Counted from the stretch's first letter, positions 36,761 through 50,220 are shown. The stretch is DNA of 64,000 nt from Vibrio penaeicida (GCF_019977755.1 NZ_AP025144.1:930001-994000); one strand, 5' to 3'. Translations and numbers: made by a program. Notes: generated by a model from the letters alone, not told the origin.

Positions 36761-38641
36761 ATGTCATCGGATCTACTTAATGTAGGTACACAAAGCGTCT
36801 TGACAGCTCAGCGGCAACTAAACACCACCGGTCATAACATTTCTAATGCGAATACCGAAGGTTACAACCGCCAGTCTGTGATGCAAGCTGTTAATGCCCC
36901 TAAGCAATACGGGGGGCAAACCTATGGCATGGGTGTTCATGTGGAAAATGTTCGCCGCTCTTGGGATCAATTTGCCGTCAATGAGCTCAATCTCACCACG
37001 ACAGAATTTGCAAACAAACTGGATACCGAAGAAAGCCTAGATAACATTACCAACATGCTGTCTTCAGTGGCTTCGAAGAAAATCCCAGAAAACATCAATG
37101 AATGGTTTGATGCATTAAAAACGCTGGCGGATTCACCCAACGACATGGGTGCAAGAAAAGTATTGTTAGAAAAGTCGCAACTGATCACACAAAACTTAAA
37201 TCACTTCCATTCTGTCGTGCGCACAGAAAAAGAAAACATCAATAAGAAGATGCAGAATGCCGTTGAGCATATGAACTCATTGGCGACTGAAATACGTGAT
37301 GTACACCGTTTGATGATGCGTACACCAGGACCGCATAACGACTTCCGAGACGAACATGAGCGTCTGATTAATGAGTTGGCTCAATACACCAAGGTAACGG
37401 TAACTCCTCGTAAAAATAATGAAGGCTTTAACGTACATATTGGCAATGGACACACTTTAGTATCTGGAACCGAAGCCAGCCAGTTAACCCTTCTACCGGG
37501 TAAGCCCGATCCTCAACAGCTTCGTATAGGTATGGTTGAAGGGAAAGGCGTAAAAGCCATTAAACATGATGGCTTGAACGGCAAGTTATCGGCATTCTTA
37601 AAAGCTCGCGATGAATCCATTCCTAATGTCATGAGCGAACTTGGGCGTATTGCGACTGCGATGTCTTTCGGCGTCAACAAGCTTCAATCACAAGGTTTAG
37701 ATTTACGTGGAGACATAGGTAAAAACGTATTCACAGATGTTAACTCTGCTGAAATGTTGAAATCACGTGTGATTACATCGACAGATTCAAAAGCGGATAT
37801 CGGTGTGTATATCGAAGATATCTCTCAGCTCAGCGGTGGCGAATATTCGGTTAAATACGATGGGTCTAGCTATCGTGTAACCAAACCAAGCGGTGAGAGT
37901 ATTACCGTTTCCAGTAGTGTGTTTGCCAATGGTTTCATTCTGGATGGTATGAGAATCAATGTAAATAATGCGCCAGAAGATGGAGAGCGTTTTCTCATTC
38001 GTCCAACTGAAAGTTCCGCTTCTTTAATCCGAGTTGAAATGAACGACCCTGCAAAAATTGCCGCTCAAAGTTACGAAAGTTCCTACACTGATGCCCTGGG
38101 TACTGCCAAATTCAATATTCTTCAAGCAGGTAACCTAAGAGAGTTTCAGATTGTTGTTTCTCCTACTGGTGACCAATTTGCCGTATTGGATATGCAGGGG
38201 CTGGTGGTAATGCAGCCTCAAGCTTATCCTCCTTCTGGTCCCGTCACCGTTGATGGAACAGTATTCGAATTGACGGGTGGGGCAAATGCGAACGACAAAT
38301 TTGCGGCAAACCTTGTCCCTTCTGAAGGTGATAACGGCAACTTACTTAAAATGCAGAATATCCAAACGGATAAGGTGATGAATGATGGTAACACAACAGT
38401 GTTGGGTGTTTATAAGGACCTAAATACTGATGTCGGTTTGAAAACATCCACCGCCACGCGACTTGCCGATATTGCTAAGCTAGAAAATGAAGCGGCAAAA
38501 GAACGTATTGCTTCCATCTCAGGGGTTAACTTAGATGAAGAAGCCGCAAACATGATGAAGTTTCAACAAGCTTACATGGCATCTTCGCGAATCATGCAAA
38601 CAGCGAATGATACGTTTAACACTATTTTGGCACTGAGATAG
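36761..38641 (+). CDS. flgK: Hook-filament junction protein FlgK (HAP1)
   Basis: 626 residues. N-terminal GTQSVLTAQRQLNTTGHNISNANTEGYNRQSV and C-terminal SGVNLDEEAANMMKFQQAYMASSRIMQTANDTF are diagnostic. It is secreted with the FlgN chaperone and joins hook and filament. The flgL start follows after 11 bp. Confidence 0.96.
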   Translation: MSSDLLNVGTQSVLTAQRQLNTTGHNISNANTEGYNRQSVMQAVNAPKQYGGQTYGMGVHVENVRRSWDQFAVNELNLTTTEFANKLDTEESLDNITNMLSSVASKKIPENINEWFDALKTLADSPNDMGARKVLLEKSQLITQNLNHFHSVVRTEKENINKKMQNAVEHMNSLATEIRDVHRLMMRTPGPHNDFRDEHERLINELAQYTKVTVTPRKNNEGFNVHIGNGHTLVSGTEASQLTLLPGKPDPQQLRIGMVEGKGVKAIKHDGLNGKLSAFLKARDESIPNVMSELGRIATAMSFGVNKLQSQGLDLRGDIGKNVFTDVNSAEMLKSRVITSTDSKADIGVYIEDISQLSGGEYSVKYDGSSYRVTKPSGESITVSSSVFANGFILDGMRINVNNAPEDGERFLIRPTESSASLIRVEMNDPAKIAAQSYESSYTDALGTAKFNILQAGNLREFQIVVSPTGDQFAVLDMQGLVVMQPQAYPPSGPVTVDGTVFELTGGANANDKFAANLVPSEGDNGNLLKMQNIQTDKVMNDGNTTVLGVYKDLNTDVGLKTSTATRLADIAKLENEAAKERIASISGVNLDEEAANMMKFQQAYMASSRIMQTANDTFNTILALR

Positions 38642-38652
38642 GAGGAAGCTAG

Positions 38653-39846
38653 ATGATTAATAGAATAGCCAGTTTCCACAACTATCAAACAGTGCAGAAT
38701 GACCTTCAGCGTCAAGAGCTGAAAGTTCACAACAACCACGCCCAATTGGCGTCGGGTAAAAAATTGCTGAACGCTGCAGATAATCCATTAGCTGCGCACT
38801 ATGTACAAGGTATAACCCAGCAGACAGAAGAATTGCGTCAGTACATGGATTCTATTGTGCTGATTCGTAACCGTCTTGAACACCAAGAGGTGATCATTGC
38901 CAATGCCGAGCAACATGCTGATGATGCTAAACGTTCGGTGATGGAAATGATTAATGGTGCTCTTTCTCCTGAAGATCGCGCAGCGAAAGCACGTGAACTG
39001 GAAGAAATGGCGCTAAATATGCTCAATCTTGTTAATACACAAGACGAATCAGGTAACTACATATTTGCTGGGACCAAACCGAAAAACCAACCGTTTTTTA
39101 AAGATCACAGTGGCGATGTCTCTTATGTTGGAGATACCTATCACCGTAATATGAAAATCGCGAATGGTCTCGAAATTTCGGTAAGCGATCCGGGCAACAA
39201 AGTCTTCATGGAAATTGATAACCCTATAGGCGACTACGATCCACAGTATAACCTTCAGGTCGCGTCTGAATTGCTTGTCGAAAGTGCAACGAATTATGAC
39301 GCCTCTGACACTTCCAATTACAACATTACTTTTGTTGATATGGGAGATGGGAGTTTTGGTTATCAATTAGAAAAAGATGGGTCTGTTGTTAAGTCGGATA
39401 CCTACGATCATAAAGTGGGTATCCAGCATGAAGATTTGCAAATTCGATTCAAAGGTCGAATTACCCCTGGAGACAGTATTGCTTTCGAGCCTAAGAAAAC
39501 ATTCAGCATTTTTGAGACTTTTCAAAAAGCACAAGAATATTCTCAACGTTCGGTTGCAGATTCAAACGGTACGGCAGAACTTCACCAAGTAACGGAAGAG
39601 TTCCATAAGGCCTTTGTTCACATCAATACGGTTCGTACCGATTTGGGCTCGCGCTTAAATACATTGGACATTCAGGAACAACAGCATGATGACTTCAAGC
39701 TTTCTATGGCGAAGTCTAAAAGCAATTTTGAAGATCTTGATTATGCTCAGGCGGTAATCGAGTTCAACGAAAATTCATTAGCACTAAAAGCATCCCAACA
39801 AGCTTTCGGTAAAGTGAAAGACTTGACCCTGTTTAATTACATTTAA
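38653..39846 (+). CDS. flgL: Hook-filament junction protein FlgL (HAP3)
   Basis: 397 residues. N-terminal helix pair (QNDLQRQELKVHNNHAQLASGKKLLNAADNPL) and C-terminal flagellin-like segment (LDYAQAVIEFNENSLALKASQQAFGKV) fit FlgL. Second gene of the flgKL unit; no clear hairpin terminator follows. Confidence 0.95.
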   Translation: MINRIASFHNYQTVQNDLQRQELKVHNNHAQLASGKKLLNAADNPLAAHYVQGITQQTEELRQYMDSIVLIRNRLEHQEVIIANAEQHADDAKRSVMEMINGALSPEDRAAKARELEEMALNMLNLVNTQDESGNYIFAGTKPKNQPFFKDHSGDVSYVGDTYHRNMKIANGLEISVSDPGNKVFMEIDNPIGDYDPQYNLQVASELLVESATNYDASDTSNYNITFVDMGDGSFGYQLEKDGSVVKSDTYDHKVGIQHEDLQIRFKGRITPGDSIAFEPKKTFSIFETFQKAQEYSQRSVADSNGTAELHQVTEEFHKAFVHINTVRTDLGSRLNTLDIQEQQHDDFKLSMAKSKSNFEDLDYAQAVIEFNENSLALKASQQAFGKVKDLTLFNYI

Positions 39847-40096
39847 ACTCTGTTCGCAAACTTATGCCTTATGAGCTCTGCCTTAAGTGCCCAGTTTGCC
39901 CCTTAGAGGAAAAGGTAAAAGATTGCCGCTAAAGCCATTTGGTGCGGTAAACAGTCGTAAAGGGATTCGCTACTTCAGTGTTGATCGAATGATTTTTAAG
40001 ATGAAAAGAAAGAGAGTGAATTTAATTTTAACCTAACACATTAAAAAATAGGGAAAATAAAATTTAATTCACATTGATGGTAAGGTTGTTGAAAAG

Positions 40097-40113
40097 TTGG
40101 CACACAAGTTGAA
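40097..40113 (+). promoter_or_regulatory. Sigma-54-like promoter of the flagellin gene
   Basis: TTGGCACACAAGTTGAA: the -24 element is ideal; the -12 element has GA where GC is usual. This gives a leader of about 140 bases before the flagellin start. Between flgL and this site (39847-40096) no gene is seen. Confidence 0.7.
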
Positions 40114-40145
40114 TGTATTATTGTAACGAAACAACTTAGGTGCAG

Positions 40146-40244
40146 TTAGAAGTTCACCGTTAATAAGTTGGACTTCTAAAAGTAACTTTCGGTCAGTGCT
40201 TATCCAAAAAAGTATTAACTGACCGGTTCGCAGAGAAAGCGAAC
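40146..40244 (+). promoter_or_regulatory. Three consecutive hairpins in the flagellin leader
   Basis: Stem 1 TTAGAAGT/ACTTCTAA (40146-40153/40172-40179); stem 2 CGGTCAGT/ACTGACCG (40190-40197/40218-40225); stem 3 GTTCGC/GCGAAC (40226-40231/40239-40244). They end 6 bases before the GGAGAG ribosome-binding site. The pattern points to control of message stability or translation. Confidence 0.6.
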
Positions 40245-40262
40245 TCAACAGGAGAGCAAACT

Positions 40263-41408
40263 ATGGCTGTAACAGTGAGCACTAACGTTTCCGCAATGAC
40301 GGCACAACGTTACCTAAATAAGTCGACCAACGACCTTAACACATCGATGGAGCGTCTATCGTCAGGGCACAAAATCAATAGTGCAAAAGATGATGCAGCT
40401 GGCTTGCAAATCTCCAACCGATTGACAGCACAGTCTCGTGGTCTAGATGTAGCAATGAGAAACGCCAACGATGGTATCTCAATTGCCCAAACCGCAGAAG
40501 GTGCGATGAACGAATCAACCAATGTTCTGCAACGTATGCGAGACCTAGCAATTCAGTCTGCCAATGGTTCGAACTCCGATGCAGACCGTAGAGCTATCAA
40601 TGAAGAGGCGGTTGCGCTGCAAGACGAACTCAACCGTATTGCTGAAACCACATCATTTGGTGGACGCCGACTACTTAATGGCTCATTTGGTGATGCTGCA
40701 TTCCAGATTGGTGCTAACTCTGGTGAAGCTATGATCATGGCACTGACCAGTATTCGGGCTGATGATACACGAATGGGCGGCAGCACCTTTGTTGCACCAC
40801 CAGAAAGTGCTAAAGGCACAGATTGGGGAGTTCCAGCGGACAAACTAGATATCAAGTTTGAGTTCACAACAAAGGCGGGTGAACCACAAGTTATCGAGAT
40901 ATCAGCGAATGCTGGTGATGATATCGAAGAACTGGCGACATACATTAACGGTCAGTCGGACATGATTAATGCCTCGGTCAGTGAAAACGGTCAAATGCAG
41001 GTATTTGTCGCTGAACCACACTTAGAAGGTGACTTGACCATCTCCGGTGCGTTAGCTGGCGAAGTTGGACTGACAGGTGGGCCTGGCTTACAAACTACGG
41101 TTCAAGATTTAGATCTTAGAACGGTAGCGGGCTCTCAAAACGCAATTAGCGTAGTGGATGCTGCACTCAAATATATTGATAGCCAACGTGCTGATTTAGG
41201 TGCAAAACAAAACCGACTCAGTCACAGTATCAATAACTTAGCGAACGTACGTGAGAATGTGGATGCTTCCAACAGCCGTATCAAAGATACAGACTGGGCG
41301 AAAGAAACCACAGAACTTACGAAATCACAGATTTTGCAACAGGCAGGTACTTCCATTCTTGCTCAAGCAAAACAGTTGCCAAACTCAGCAATGCAATTAC
41401 TTCAATAG
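40263..41408 (+). CDS. Polar flagellin
   Basis: 381 residues, typical for Vibrio polar flagellins. The conserved N-terminal D0/D1 region ([42 protein letters not shown]) and C-terminal D0 ([31 protein letters not shown]) flank a short variable middle. It is exported without a signal peptide to form the sheathed filament. Only this one flagellin gene lies between flgL and crr; several vibrios have more than one here. Exact fla letter cannot be assigned. Confidence 0.95.
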   Translation: MAVTVSTNVSAMTAQRYLNKSTNDLNTSMERLSSGHKINSAKDDAAGLQISNRLTAQSRGLDVAMRNANDGISIAQTAEGAMNESTNVLQRMRDLAIQSANGSNSDADRRAINEEAVALQDELNRIAETTSFGGRRLLNGSFGDAAFQIGANSGEAMIMALTSIRADDTRMGGSTFVAPPESAKGTDWGVPADKLDIKFEFTTKAGEPQVIEISANAGDDIEELATYINGQSDMINASVSENGQMQVFVAEPHLEGDLTISGALAGEVGLTGGPGLQTTVQDLDLRTVAGSQNAISVVDAALKYIDSQRADLGAKQNRLSHSINNLANVRENVDASNSRIKDTDWAKETTELTKSQILQQAGTSILAQAKQLPNSAMQLLQ

Positions 41409-41955
41409 TAATGCACGTCATCGCCTGGACAGACGTGGACTGGCGAATGGCGAAGCTAAGTTAGCAAGCGCGGAAGGTACAAAAAACAGGACGCTCTCTC
41501 ATCTCTCACCTGCGGAATGTTTATTAACTTGTATTGGATGCACCTGGCTAGTTAGGGATATGTTTCATTTCTCTGATCTCCGCATGACTCTGACTAGTAA
41601 CAGCCCCGGTTCTCTCAAAGGAAAAGGGGCTTTTTTCTTGCCTAAAGAAAACTACCTCTTCAGTTTTTATCCCCATTAGCCCTACGCATACAAATGACTT
41701 TCTGAAGTAAAGACCCTAATTTGAGCATAGATTAGATGATCCTATAGCATTACTAACCTATTGATTCCTCAATCGAGACTAATTTGAGAGGGTTAATGAT
41801 TTGATATGGGTAGCCATTAGGATTGATGACGACCAAGCCGAATTCAGACGATTGTAATGTTAGAAGTACACAACAGTAAAACTATTGTACTAACGTGAAA
41901 ACAAAAAACGCTACCCGAAGGCAGCGTTTTTAAAGCGATGGTACAACTAAGAAGA
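41409..41955. other. Gene-poor region after the flagellin
   Basis: About 545 bp. A hairpin at 41602-41631 (AGCCCC/GGGGCT with an 18-base loop, then TTTTTT) is the probable flagellin terminator, nearly 200 bp past the stop. The crr terminator (AAAAACGCT/AGCGTTTTT, 41904-41931) is at the right. In between I see no gene; an ORF at 41251-41679 overlaps the flagellin in another frame and is discounted. Confidence 0.6.
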
Positions 41956-42465
41956 TTACTTAGTTACACGAAGTACTGTGGTTTCGCCAACAGATACCGC
42001 GCCAGAAAGTTTGTTCAACTCTTTGATTTCGTCCATGTTAGAAATAACAACAGGCGTTAGAGTTGATTTCGCTTTCTCTTCTAGAAGTGCTAGATCGAAT
42101 TCGATGACAGTATCACCAGCTTTCACTGTTTGACCTTCTTCAGCGATGCGAGTGAAGCCTTCACCTTTTAGTTCAACAGTATCAATACCGAAGTGTACAA
42201 ACAGCTCAACGCCGTCGTCAGACTCGATAGAGAAAGCGTGGTTAGTTTCAAAGATTTTACCGATAGTACCGTTTACTGGAGCAACCATCTTGTCGCCAGA
42301 TGGTTTGATCGCGATACCGTCACCAACGATTTTTTCAGCGAATACTACGTCTGGCACGTCTTCGATGTTTACGATTTCGCCAGATAGAGGTGCGATGATT
42401 TCAATTGCACCAGCGTCAGCACTGTCGTCAGAAACCAGCTTCTTCAGTTTGTCAAACAGACCCAT
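41956..42465 (-). CDS. crr: PTS glucose-specific IIA component
   Basis: 169 residues, full-length EIIA-Glc. The site [57 protein letters not shown] contains both conserved histidines (NHAF and VHFG); the latter is the phosphorylated one. It passes phosphate to glucose-type permeases and, by its phosphorylation state, controls adenylate cyclase and inducer exclusion. Third gene of ptsH-ptsI-crr, 40 bp after ptsI. Confidence 0.97.
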   Translation of the reverse strand: MGLFDKLKKLVSDDSADAGAIEIIAPLSGEIVNIEDVPDVVFAEKIVGDGIAIKPSGDKMVAPVNGTIGKIFETNHAFSIESDDGVELFVHFGIDTVELKGEGFTRIAEEGQTVKAGDTVIEFDLALLEEKAKSTLTPVVISNMDEIKELNKLSGAVSVGETTVLRVTK

Positions 42466-42505
42466 GTCATGCTCCTAAACGTTAATTTTATTCTGTTGAA
42501 TTATA

Positions 42506-44233
42506 TTAGCAGTTTGTTTTTTCTGCGATAAATTTTTCTACGTGTGCTTCAATCTCTGCAGCTGTTGGCATTTGAAGAGCTTCTTCTGCCATAGCTTTAA
42601 CCTCTTCGAAGTTAGCGTTACGAATCACTTTCTTCACTTTTGGAATAGAGATACCGCTCATGCTGAATTCATCTAGACCCATGCCCAGAAGAAGAAGCGT
42701 CGCGCGCTCGTCACCAGCAAGCTCACCACACATACCTGTCCACTTACCTTCTGCATGAGAAGCGTCAATCACTTGCTTGATTACTGTTAGTACAGCAGGT
42801 GATAGCGGGTTGTATAGGTGAGAGATTAACTCATTACCACGGTCTACTGCTAGAGTATACTGAGTTAAGTCGTTAGTACCAATACTAAAGAATGATACTT
42901 CTTTCGCTAAGTGGTGAGCAATTGCCGCTGCTGCTGGTGTTTCAACCATAACACCGATTTCGATGTTTTCGTCGAACGCTAGACCTTCAGAGCGCAGCTC
43001 CACTTTGTATTCTTCGATTGCCGCTTTAAGTTCGCGAATTTCTTCAACAGAAATGATCATTGGGAACATGATGCGCAGCTTACCGTGAGCAGAAGCACGT
43101 AGAATACCACGTAGTTGGTCACGTAGGATTTCACGGCGGTCCAAGCTGATACGCACTGCACGCCAACCTAGGAACGGGTTCATTTCTTTTGGTAGATCCA
43201 TGTATGGCAGATCTTTATCGCCACCGATATCCATTGTACGGATGATTACGGATTCACCATGCATCGCTTCCGCGACGTCTTTGTAAGCTTGGTACTGCTC
43301 TTCTTCTGTTGGAAGTGCATCACGATCCATAAATAGGAATTCTGTGCGGTACAGACCAACACCTTCACCGCCGTTGCGGTTGATGCCGTCACAGTCTTTT
43401 ACTGTACCTATGTTGCCGCAAACTTCGACGTTGTGTCCGTCTAAAGTTGTTGCTGGCAGGTCTTTAAGTTTTGCAAGCTCTTCTTTTTCCGCTAGGAATG
43501 CATCACGGATTGATTGTGCTTCAGACATTTCAGCGTCTGTAGGATTTACGATAACTTTGTTGTTCATCGCATCCAGAATCAGCATATCACCGTTTTTAAC
43601 TTGCTTAGTGATGTCGTTCGTACCAACAATCGCTGGTAGCTCAAGAGAACGAGCCATAATAGATGTGTGTGATGTACGACCACCAATGTCACAAGCGAAA
43701 CCAAGAACGTAATCTAGGTTGATTTGCGCTGTCTCAGATGGCGTTAGGTCGTATGCGACAAGAATTACTTCTTCATCGATATCACTTAGAGAAACGATGT
43801 TAATACCAAGTGCATTTTTAACAAAACGCGAACCAATATCACGGATGTCCGTCGCACGTTCTTTTAGGTATTCATCATCCAGTGATTCAAGGGCAGTGGC
43901 TTGCTCTTCAATCACAGAGTAGATTGCGTTGTCTGCTGAAAGCTTATCGTTTTTGATCAATGCTAAAATTTCTTCTTCTAGCTCTTCATCTTCAAGAAGC
44001 ATGATGTGACCTTCGAAGATCGCTTCTTTCTCTTCACCGAATGTTTCAAGTGCTTTCTGCTTGATAATTTCAAGTTGGTGGGAAGATTTGTTACGAGCGT
44101 CGTAAAAGCGTTGTACTTCTGCTTCTACTTGATCGTCGGTGATGGTGTTTGTGTTTAGGACAATTTCATCTTCTTGAAGAAGCAGTGCTTTGCCAAAAGC
44201 AATACCAGGAGATGCCAGGATGCCTGAAATCAT
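42506..44233 (-). CDS. ptsI: PTS enzyme I
   Basis: 575 residues, full length. The phosphorylated histidine lies in [17 protein letters not shown], and the PEP-binding C-terminal barrel has [17 protein letters not shown] and GMCGELAGD. It moves phosphate from PEP to HPr. A 13-bp hairpin lies in the 139-bp gap to ptsH upstream, so its level may be set separately from HPr. Confidence 0.97.
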   Translation of the reverse strand: MISGILASPGIAFGKALLLQEDEIVLNTNTITDDQVEAEVQRFYDARNKSSHQLEIIKQKALETFGEEKEAIFEGHIMLLEDEELEEEILALIKNDKLSADNAIYSVIEEQATALESLDDEYLKERATDIRDIGSRFVKNALGINIVSLSDIDEEVILVAYDLTPSETAQINLDYVLGFACDIGGRTSHTSIMARSLELPAIVGTNDITKQVKNGDMLILDAMNNKVIVNPTDAEMSEAQSIRDAFLAEKEELAKLKDLPATTLDGHNVEVCGNIGTVKDCDGINRNGGEGVGLYRTEFLFMDRDALPTEEEQYQAYKDVAEAMHGESVIIRTMDIGGDKDLPYMDLPKEMNPFLGWRAVRISLDRREILRDQLRGILRASAHGKLRIMFPMIISVEEIRELKAAIEEYKVELRSEGLAFDENIEIGVMVETPAAAAIAHHLAKEVSFFSIGTNDLTQYTLAVDRGNELISHLYNPLSPAVLTVIKQVIDASHAEGKWTGMCGELAGDERATLLLLGMGLDEFSMSGISIPKVKKVIRNANFEEVKAMAEEALQMPTAAEIEAHVEKFIAEKTNC

Positions 44234-44326
44234 AGCCTTACCTTAAGTTGGTCAACAATAAACGGGAAAATGTTTGACTAAAATGCTAACGAGTAGTTGT
44301 AGCGTAAAAAGACTTCATATTCAAAT

Positions 44327-44356
44327 AAAGCCATTTTGTGTTAACAAAATGGCTTT
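44327..44356 (-). promoter_or_regulatory. Intercistronic hairpin between ptsH and ptsI
   Basis: AAAGCCATTTTGT (44327-44339), GTTA, ACAAAATGGCTTT (44344-44356): a perfect 13-bp stem just after the ptsH stop. The T-run after it on the minus strand is short (TTTATTT). It could be a partial terminator or an RNA-end stabiliser that gives more HPr than EI. Confidence 0.6.
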
Positions 44357-44372
44357 AATAAGATCTTTCTAA

Positions 44373-44630
44373 TTAGTGAAGTTGGTCCATAAGAGCAACT
44401 AGGTGGTCTACTGCGTTTTGAGCTTGTGGGCCTTCAGCAGAGATAGTAACAACAGTACCTTTCACCAAACCTAGAGTTTGCAATTTGAACAAGCTCTTCG
44501 CACTTGCACTTTTACCGTTAGAAGTAACAGTGATGTCAGCATCAAAGCCTTTCGCTTCTTTAACGAACTGAGCCGCTGGACGAGTGTGAAGACCGTTTTC
44601 TGCAGTGATTTCTACTTGCTTCTGATACAT
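44373..44630 (-). CDS. ptsH: PTS phosphocarrier HPr
   Basis: 85 residues from the ATG at 44630 ([21 protein letters not shown]); the frame is open for another 80 codons upstream but that part is not HPr-like. H15 is the phosphorylated residue and S46 (in AKSLFKLQ) is the regulatory serine position. It relays phosphate from EI to IIA domains. First gene of the pts operon, with about 240 bp of leader sequence. Confidence 0.97.
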   Translation of the reverse strand: MYQKQVEITAENGLHTRPAAQFVKEAKGFDADITVTSNGKSASAKSLFKLQTLGLVKGTVVTISAEGPQAQNAVDHLVALMDQLH

Positions 44631-44870
44631 GTGATATACCCCAATTGATTTATTTTTGTGTCTGTGTCGGCAGCGTGTTGAGTTTTCATAACCAGTGCTA
44701 GTCCAGAGGATATGAAACCGCAAAACCGATATCAGTGTTTTCAACTCGTTTTGCTTGTATTCATATGATACAGCAAAATTGAGTGATTCTTTAGTTAGTG
44801 CGCTTCTTTTATTTTGAAGCGAAAAATAAAACTGAGGTGATATTACCAAAGGTGAGGCAGGGATCAACAA

Positions 44871-44893
44871 AAAAGCCCCTTACCGGGGCTTTT
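44871..44893. terminator. Terminator of cysK
   Basis: AAAAGCCCC (44871-44879) and GGGGCTTTT (44885-44893), flanked by A and T runs, between cysK and the ptsH leader. Confidence 0.88.
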
Positions 44894-44933
44894 TTAGACT
44901 AAAAATTGATTTCAACACAGTTTTATTACGTGT

Positions 44934-45902
44934 TTATTGCTGGTTTTCTTTCTCGGTGAATAGACCTGCAAATAGTGCTGTGCTGAGGTAACGCTCACCA
45001 GAACTTGGAAGAACAGTTACGATAGTTTTTCCTGCAAATTCAGGAAGTTCTGCAACACGGTTTGCAGCAACAACGGCCGCACCAGAAGAAATACCAGCTA
45101 GGATACCTTCCTCTTCCATTAGGCGACGAGCCATCTCAATAGCTTCTTCTGAAGTAACAGACTCTACACGGTCAATTAATTCTAGATCTAAGTTTCCAGG
45201 GATGAATCCTGCACCGATACCTTGAATTTTGTGAGGAGCAGGTTGAATTTCTTCACCAGCAAGTGCCTGTGCGATAACTGGAGATTCTGCAGGCTCAACT
45301 GCAACTGTAGTAATGGCTTTGCCTTTTTCACCTTTAATGAAGCGGCTAGTACCTGTTAGCGTACCACCTGTACCTACACCAGATACGAATACGTCGATCT
45401 CGCCGTCAGTCGCTTCCCAAATCTCTGGACCCGTTGTTTTTTCATGGATCGCTGGGTTAGCAGGGTTATTGAACTGTTGAAGAAGTAGGTATTTTTCAGG
45501 GTTGCTAGCAACAATTTCTTCAGCTTTAGCAATGGCGCCTTTCATGCCTTTTGCTGCTTCAGTTAGTTCAAGGTTTGCACCCAAAGCTTTAAGCAGCTTA
45601 CGACGCTCAAGGCTCATCGACTCAGGCATAGTAAGAGTCAGTTTGTAGCCACGAGCTGCCGCTACGAATGCAAGAGCAACACCTGTATTACCACTTGTAG
45701 GCTCTACAAGTTCAACACCAGCTTTTAAAGTACCAGCTTTTTCAGCTTCCCAGATCATGTTTGCGCCAATACGACATTTAACACTAAAGCTTGGGTTGCG
45801 TGCTTCAATTTTTGCTAGAACGTTACCTTTACTTACGCGGTTAAGGCGAACAAGTGGAGTGTTACCAATAGCTTGTGAATTGTCTTCGTAGATTTTACTC
45901 AT
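44934..45902 (-). CDS. cysK: Cysteine synthase A
   Basis: 322 residues. K42 in [11 protein letters not shown] binds [15 protein letters not shown] is the substrate loop and [12 protein letters not shown] and SSGAAV complete the family pattern. It makes cysteine from O-acetylserine and sulfide. Single gene with its own terminator; next to cysZ as in E. coli, but with 216 bp between. Confidence 0.97.
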   Translation of the reverse strand: MSKIYEDNSQAIGNTPLVRLNRVSKGNVLAKIEARNPSFSVKCRIGANMIWEAEKAGTLKAGVELVEPTSGNTGVALAFVAAARGYKLTLTMPESMSLERRKLLKALGANLELTEAAKGMKGAIAKAEEIVASNPEKYLLLQQFNNPANPAIHEKTTGPEIWEATDGEIDVFVSGVGTGGTLTGTSRFIKGEKGKAITTVAVEPAESPVIAQALAGEEIQPAPHKIQGIGAGFIPGNLDLELIDRVESVTSEEAIEMARRLMEEEGILAGISSGAAVVAANRVAELPEFAGKTIVTVLPSSGERYLSTALFAGLFTEKENQQ

Positions 45903-46079
45903 GTTGATGTTCCTTCATTACACGGGGTAGGGTGCACGATGCACTCTGTGTTTATAGTGATTAAGCATAAAGTGCTAATAATCAACCGAAAAAGAATAAA
46001 TGGTTATAACTTATAGGGTGTACACGATAAGCAATGGTCCATTTCTTTGACTGTGGAAATGGTCAAGTCAAGTAACAAA

Positions 46080-46101
46080 AAGGCTGACGAGTGTCAGCCT
46101 T
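46080..46101. terminator. Terminator of cysZ
   Basis: AAGGCTGAC (46080-46088), GAGT, GTCAGCCTT (46093-46101). Confidence 0.8.
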
Positions 46102-46118
46102 AATATTTGCAGAAATCG

Positions 46119-46862
46119 TTATCTCACATACTGTAGACGGTATTTATCCACCCACATTGCAGTAGCACCACAAACTGCTACTGGCATCACAAACAGATTG
46201 AGAATGGGAACCATAGTAAACAGCGTCACCATAAACCCGAAGCCATAGGATGCGGATTGATTTTGTTTCAAATCGTTTCTCATGTCCTGAAACGAGACTT
46301 TGTGGTTATCGAAAGGGTAATCACAATATTGTATTGCCATCATCCAAGCAGAAAATAGGAACCAAAGTATTGGCCCTATGGTCTGACCTAACGCTGGGAT
46401 AAGCAGTAAAATGAAAAGCCCCAGCGCTTTCGGCAGGTAGTACATCAGCTTTCGCCATTCACGACCCAGAATACGCGGAACGTCTTTGAGTAGAGAAAGT
46501 ATCGATTGGTCGCTAAGTTTCTTTCCCGTTAGCTTTGCTTCAAGCTGTTCTGCGAGTAGTCCGTTAAACGGGGCAGCAACAAAATTTGCAATGGTGCTAA
46601 ACAAATAGGTAAATGTGGCCAATATTGCGAGTGCTAACAAAGGCCACAGTAGATAAGAAAGCCACGAAAGCATGTCTGGCAGATACCCAAGCCAAGCATC
46701 AATCCATTGATTTAGATTTGAAAACAATAAATAGATGGCTCCACCAATTAATAGAATATTTACGAGAAGGGGCAAAATCACAAAACGTCTGATACCGGGT
46801 TGGAATGCGAGTTCAAACCCATGAAAAAAGTATCCGATGCCACTTCGATTGTTTGTTGTCAT
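46119..46862 (-). CDS. cysZ: Sulfate transporter CysZ
   Basis: 247 residues from the ATG at 46862 ([19 protein letters not shown]...), with AGGAAG upstream. About four long hydrophobic segments plus the family motif [18 protein letters not shown] identify CysZ, which brings sulfate into the cell for cysteine synthesis. Upstream of cysK in the same direction. Confidence 0.94.
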   Translation of the reverse strand: MTTNNRSGIGYFFHGFELAFQPGIRRFVILPLLVNILLIGGAIYLLFSNLNQWIDAWLGYLPDMLSWLSYLLWPLLALAILATFTYLFSTIANFVAAPFNGLLAEQLEAKLTGKKLSDQSILSLLKDVPRILGREWRKLMYYLPKALGLFILLLIPALGQTIGPILWFLFSAWMMAIQYCDYPFDNHKVSFQDMRNDLKQNQSASYGFGFMVTLFTMVPILNLFVMPVAVCGATAMWVDKYRLQYVR

Positions 46863-47209
46863 AAATTTAATCTTCCTAGATTGCTCTATCAGCGATTCTA
46901 ACGTATACCCAAGTAACCTCAAGGAGTTAGCTTGAAAGGTTTTGTACAAGGATAGATTGTAAGTCTGACTCGAACGTTTGATGTAACTTGGTATAAAATA
47001 CGTTATATGAATAGAAGCTGAATTTTATTCATGTCTTAGATTTACAGCAAAATAGAATAAAAGCGTGCAGAAGGTCACGCGATGCTCATTAGCGTCTAAA
47101 CATATTTATTCAAATTTCTCAGAGACTTTTGGTAAAGTAACACACATAAATGATAAATAAGCTGCAGCTTGAACACTTGTTCAGCGATGCAGAGAACAGA
47201 GAGTGAAAA
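46863..47209. other. cysZ-zipA divergent region
   Basis: 347 bp, mostly taken up by an inverted-repeat element at 46904-46995 (listed separately) and by AT-rich sequence with the promoters of both genes. No extra gene seen. Confidence 0.6.
46904..46995. repeat. Inverted-repeat element, copy C of the TATACCCAAG family
   Basis: Left end TATACCCAAGTAACCTCAAG (46904-46923); right end TGTAACTTGGTATA (46982-46995), roughly complementary to the left end. About 92 bp. The left end is identical over 20 bases to the inverted right end of copy D at 57.3 kb. Confidence 0.65.
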
Positions 47210-48121
47210 ATGCAGGAATTGCGACTAGTACTTATCATCGTAGGCTTACTTGCCATTGCCGCTTTGCTATTCCACGGTTTATGGACAAGTAAAAAAGAAG
47301 GTAAAGCCAAGTTTGGTAATAAGCCTCATCGTAAGCTCGGAAATACAGAGCAAGAAGAAGAGCCTGATTATGCCGCGACTCGTGCGTTTGCTCCAGAAGA
47401 TGATTTTGAGATTATTCGCAAACCACGTAAAGAGCCCGAATTTAACAGTGACAATGCTGAAAAAGACACACCATCTTTTGACCCACTTGTCGACAGTGAT
47501 GAACCCTTACCGTCTTTTTCATCCATCGATGACAACGAAACTGCAGCAAAAACTGACGTGGAAGAACCGTTAGAACCTTCTGAAGTAACGGCTGCAGAAA
47601 CCAGAGAAAGCGTTGAGGCTAATGCTCAGAAAGAAGAAGTTGTCCAAGTTGCGGAATCCGAAGTTAAAGCCCAAGAGCAAGTCAACGAAGAACTAGAGCC
47701 AGAGAAAGAAATGGAAGTGCTGGTTTTGAACGTTCACTGCGCTGGCGATACGCCATTTGTTGGGACCAGCCTGTTTGAAAGTATGAAGCAAAACGGTTTG
47801 CTGTATGGAGAAATGGATATCTTCCATCGTCATGCGGATATGTCTGGAACAGGGAAAGTTTTGTTTAGTGTCGCGAATATGATGCAACCTGGTACTCTGG
47901 CGCATGACGATCCAGAAACGTTTGAGACAAAAGGTATCTCCTTCTTTATGACCCTGCCATGTTTTGGTGAAGCAGATCAAAATTTTAAATTGATGTTGAA
48001 AACGGCTCAGCAAATTGCAGATGACTTGGGTGGGAATGTCCTAGACGATCAGCGCAATTTAATGACACCTGATAGGTTGGATGCTTATCGCAAGCAGGTC
48101 CGTGATTTTTACGACAGTTAG
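47210..48121 (+). CDS. zipA: Cell-division protein ZipA
   Basis: 303 residues. An N-terminal membrane anchor ([22 protein letters not shown]) is followed by a long acidic, disordered linker (~35-165, rich in E, D and P) and the C-terminal FtsZ-binding domain (~165-303, [39 protein letters not shown]). It tethers FtsZ to the inner membrane. Followed by ligA in the same direction, as in E. coli. Confidence 0.95.
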   Translation: MQELRLVLIIVGLLAIAALLFHGLWTSKKEGKAKFGNKPHRKLGNTEQEEEPDYAATRAFAPEDDFEIIRKPRKEPEFNSDNAEKDTPSFDPLVDSDEPLPSFSSIDDNETAAKTDVEEPLEPSEVTAAETRESVEANAQKEEVVQVAESEVKAQEQVNEELEPEKEMEVLVLNVHCAGDTPFVGTSLFESMKQNGLLYGEMDIFHRHADMSGTGKVLFSVANMMQPGTLAHDDPETFETKGISFFMTLPCFGEADQNFKLMLKTAQQIADDLGGNVLDDQRNLMTPDRLDAYRKQVRDFYDS

Positions 48122-48147
48122 TATTGTAATTCACGAATACAAGATAG

Positions 48148-50220
<2,073 letters not shown>

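Noticed and set aside
41251..41679. 142-codon frame overlapping the flagellin end
   Set aside because: Most of it lies in another frame of the flagellin, has low-complexity composition and no ribosome-binding site.
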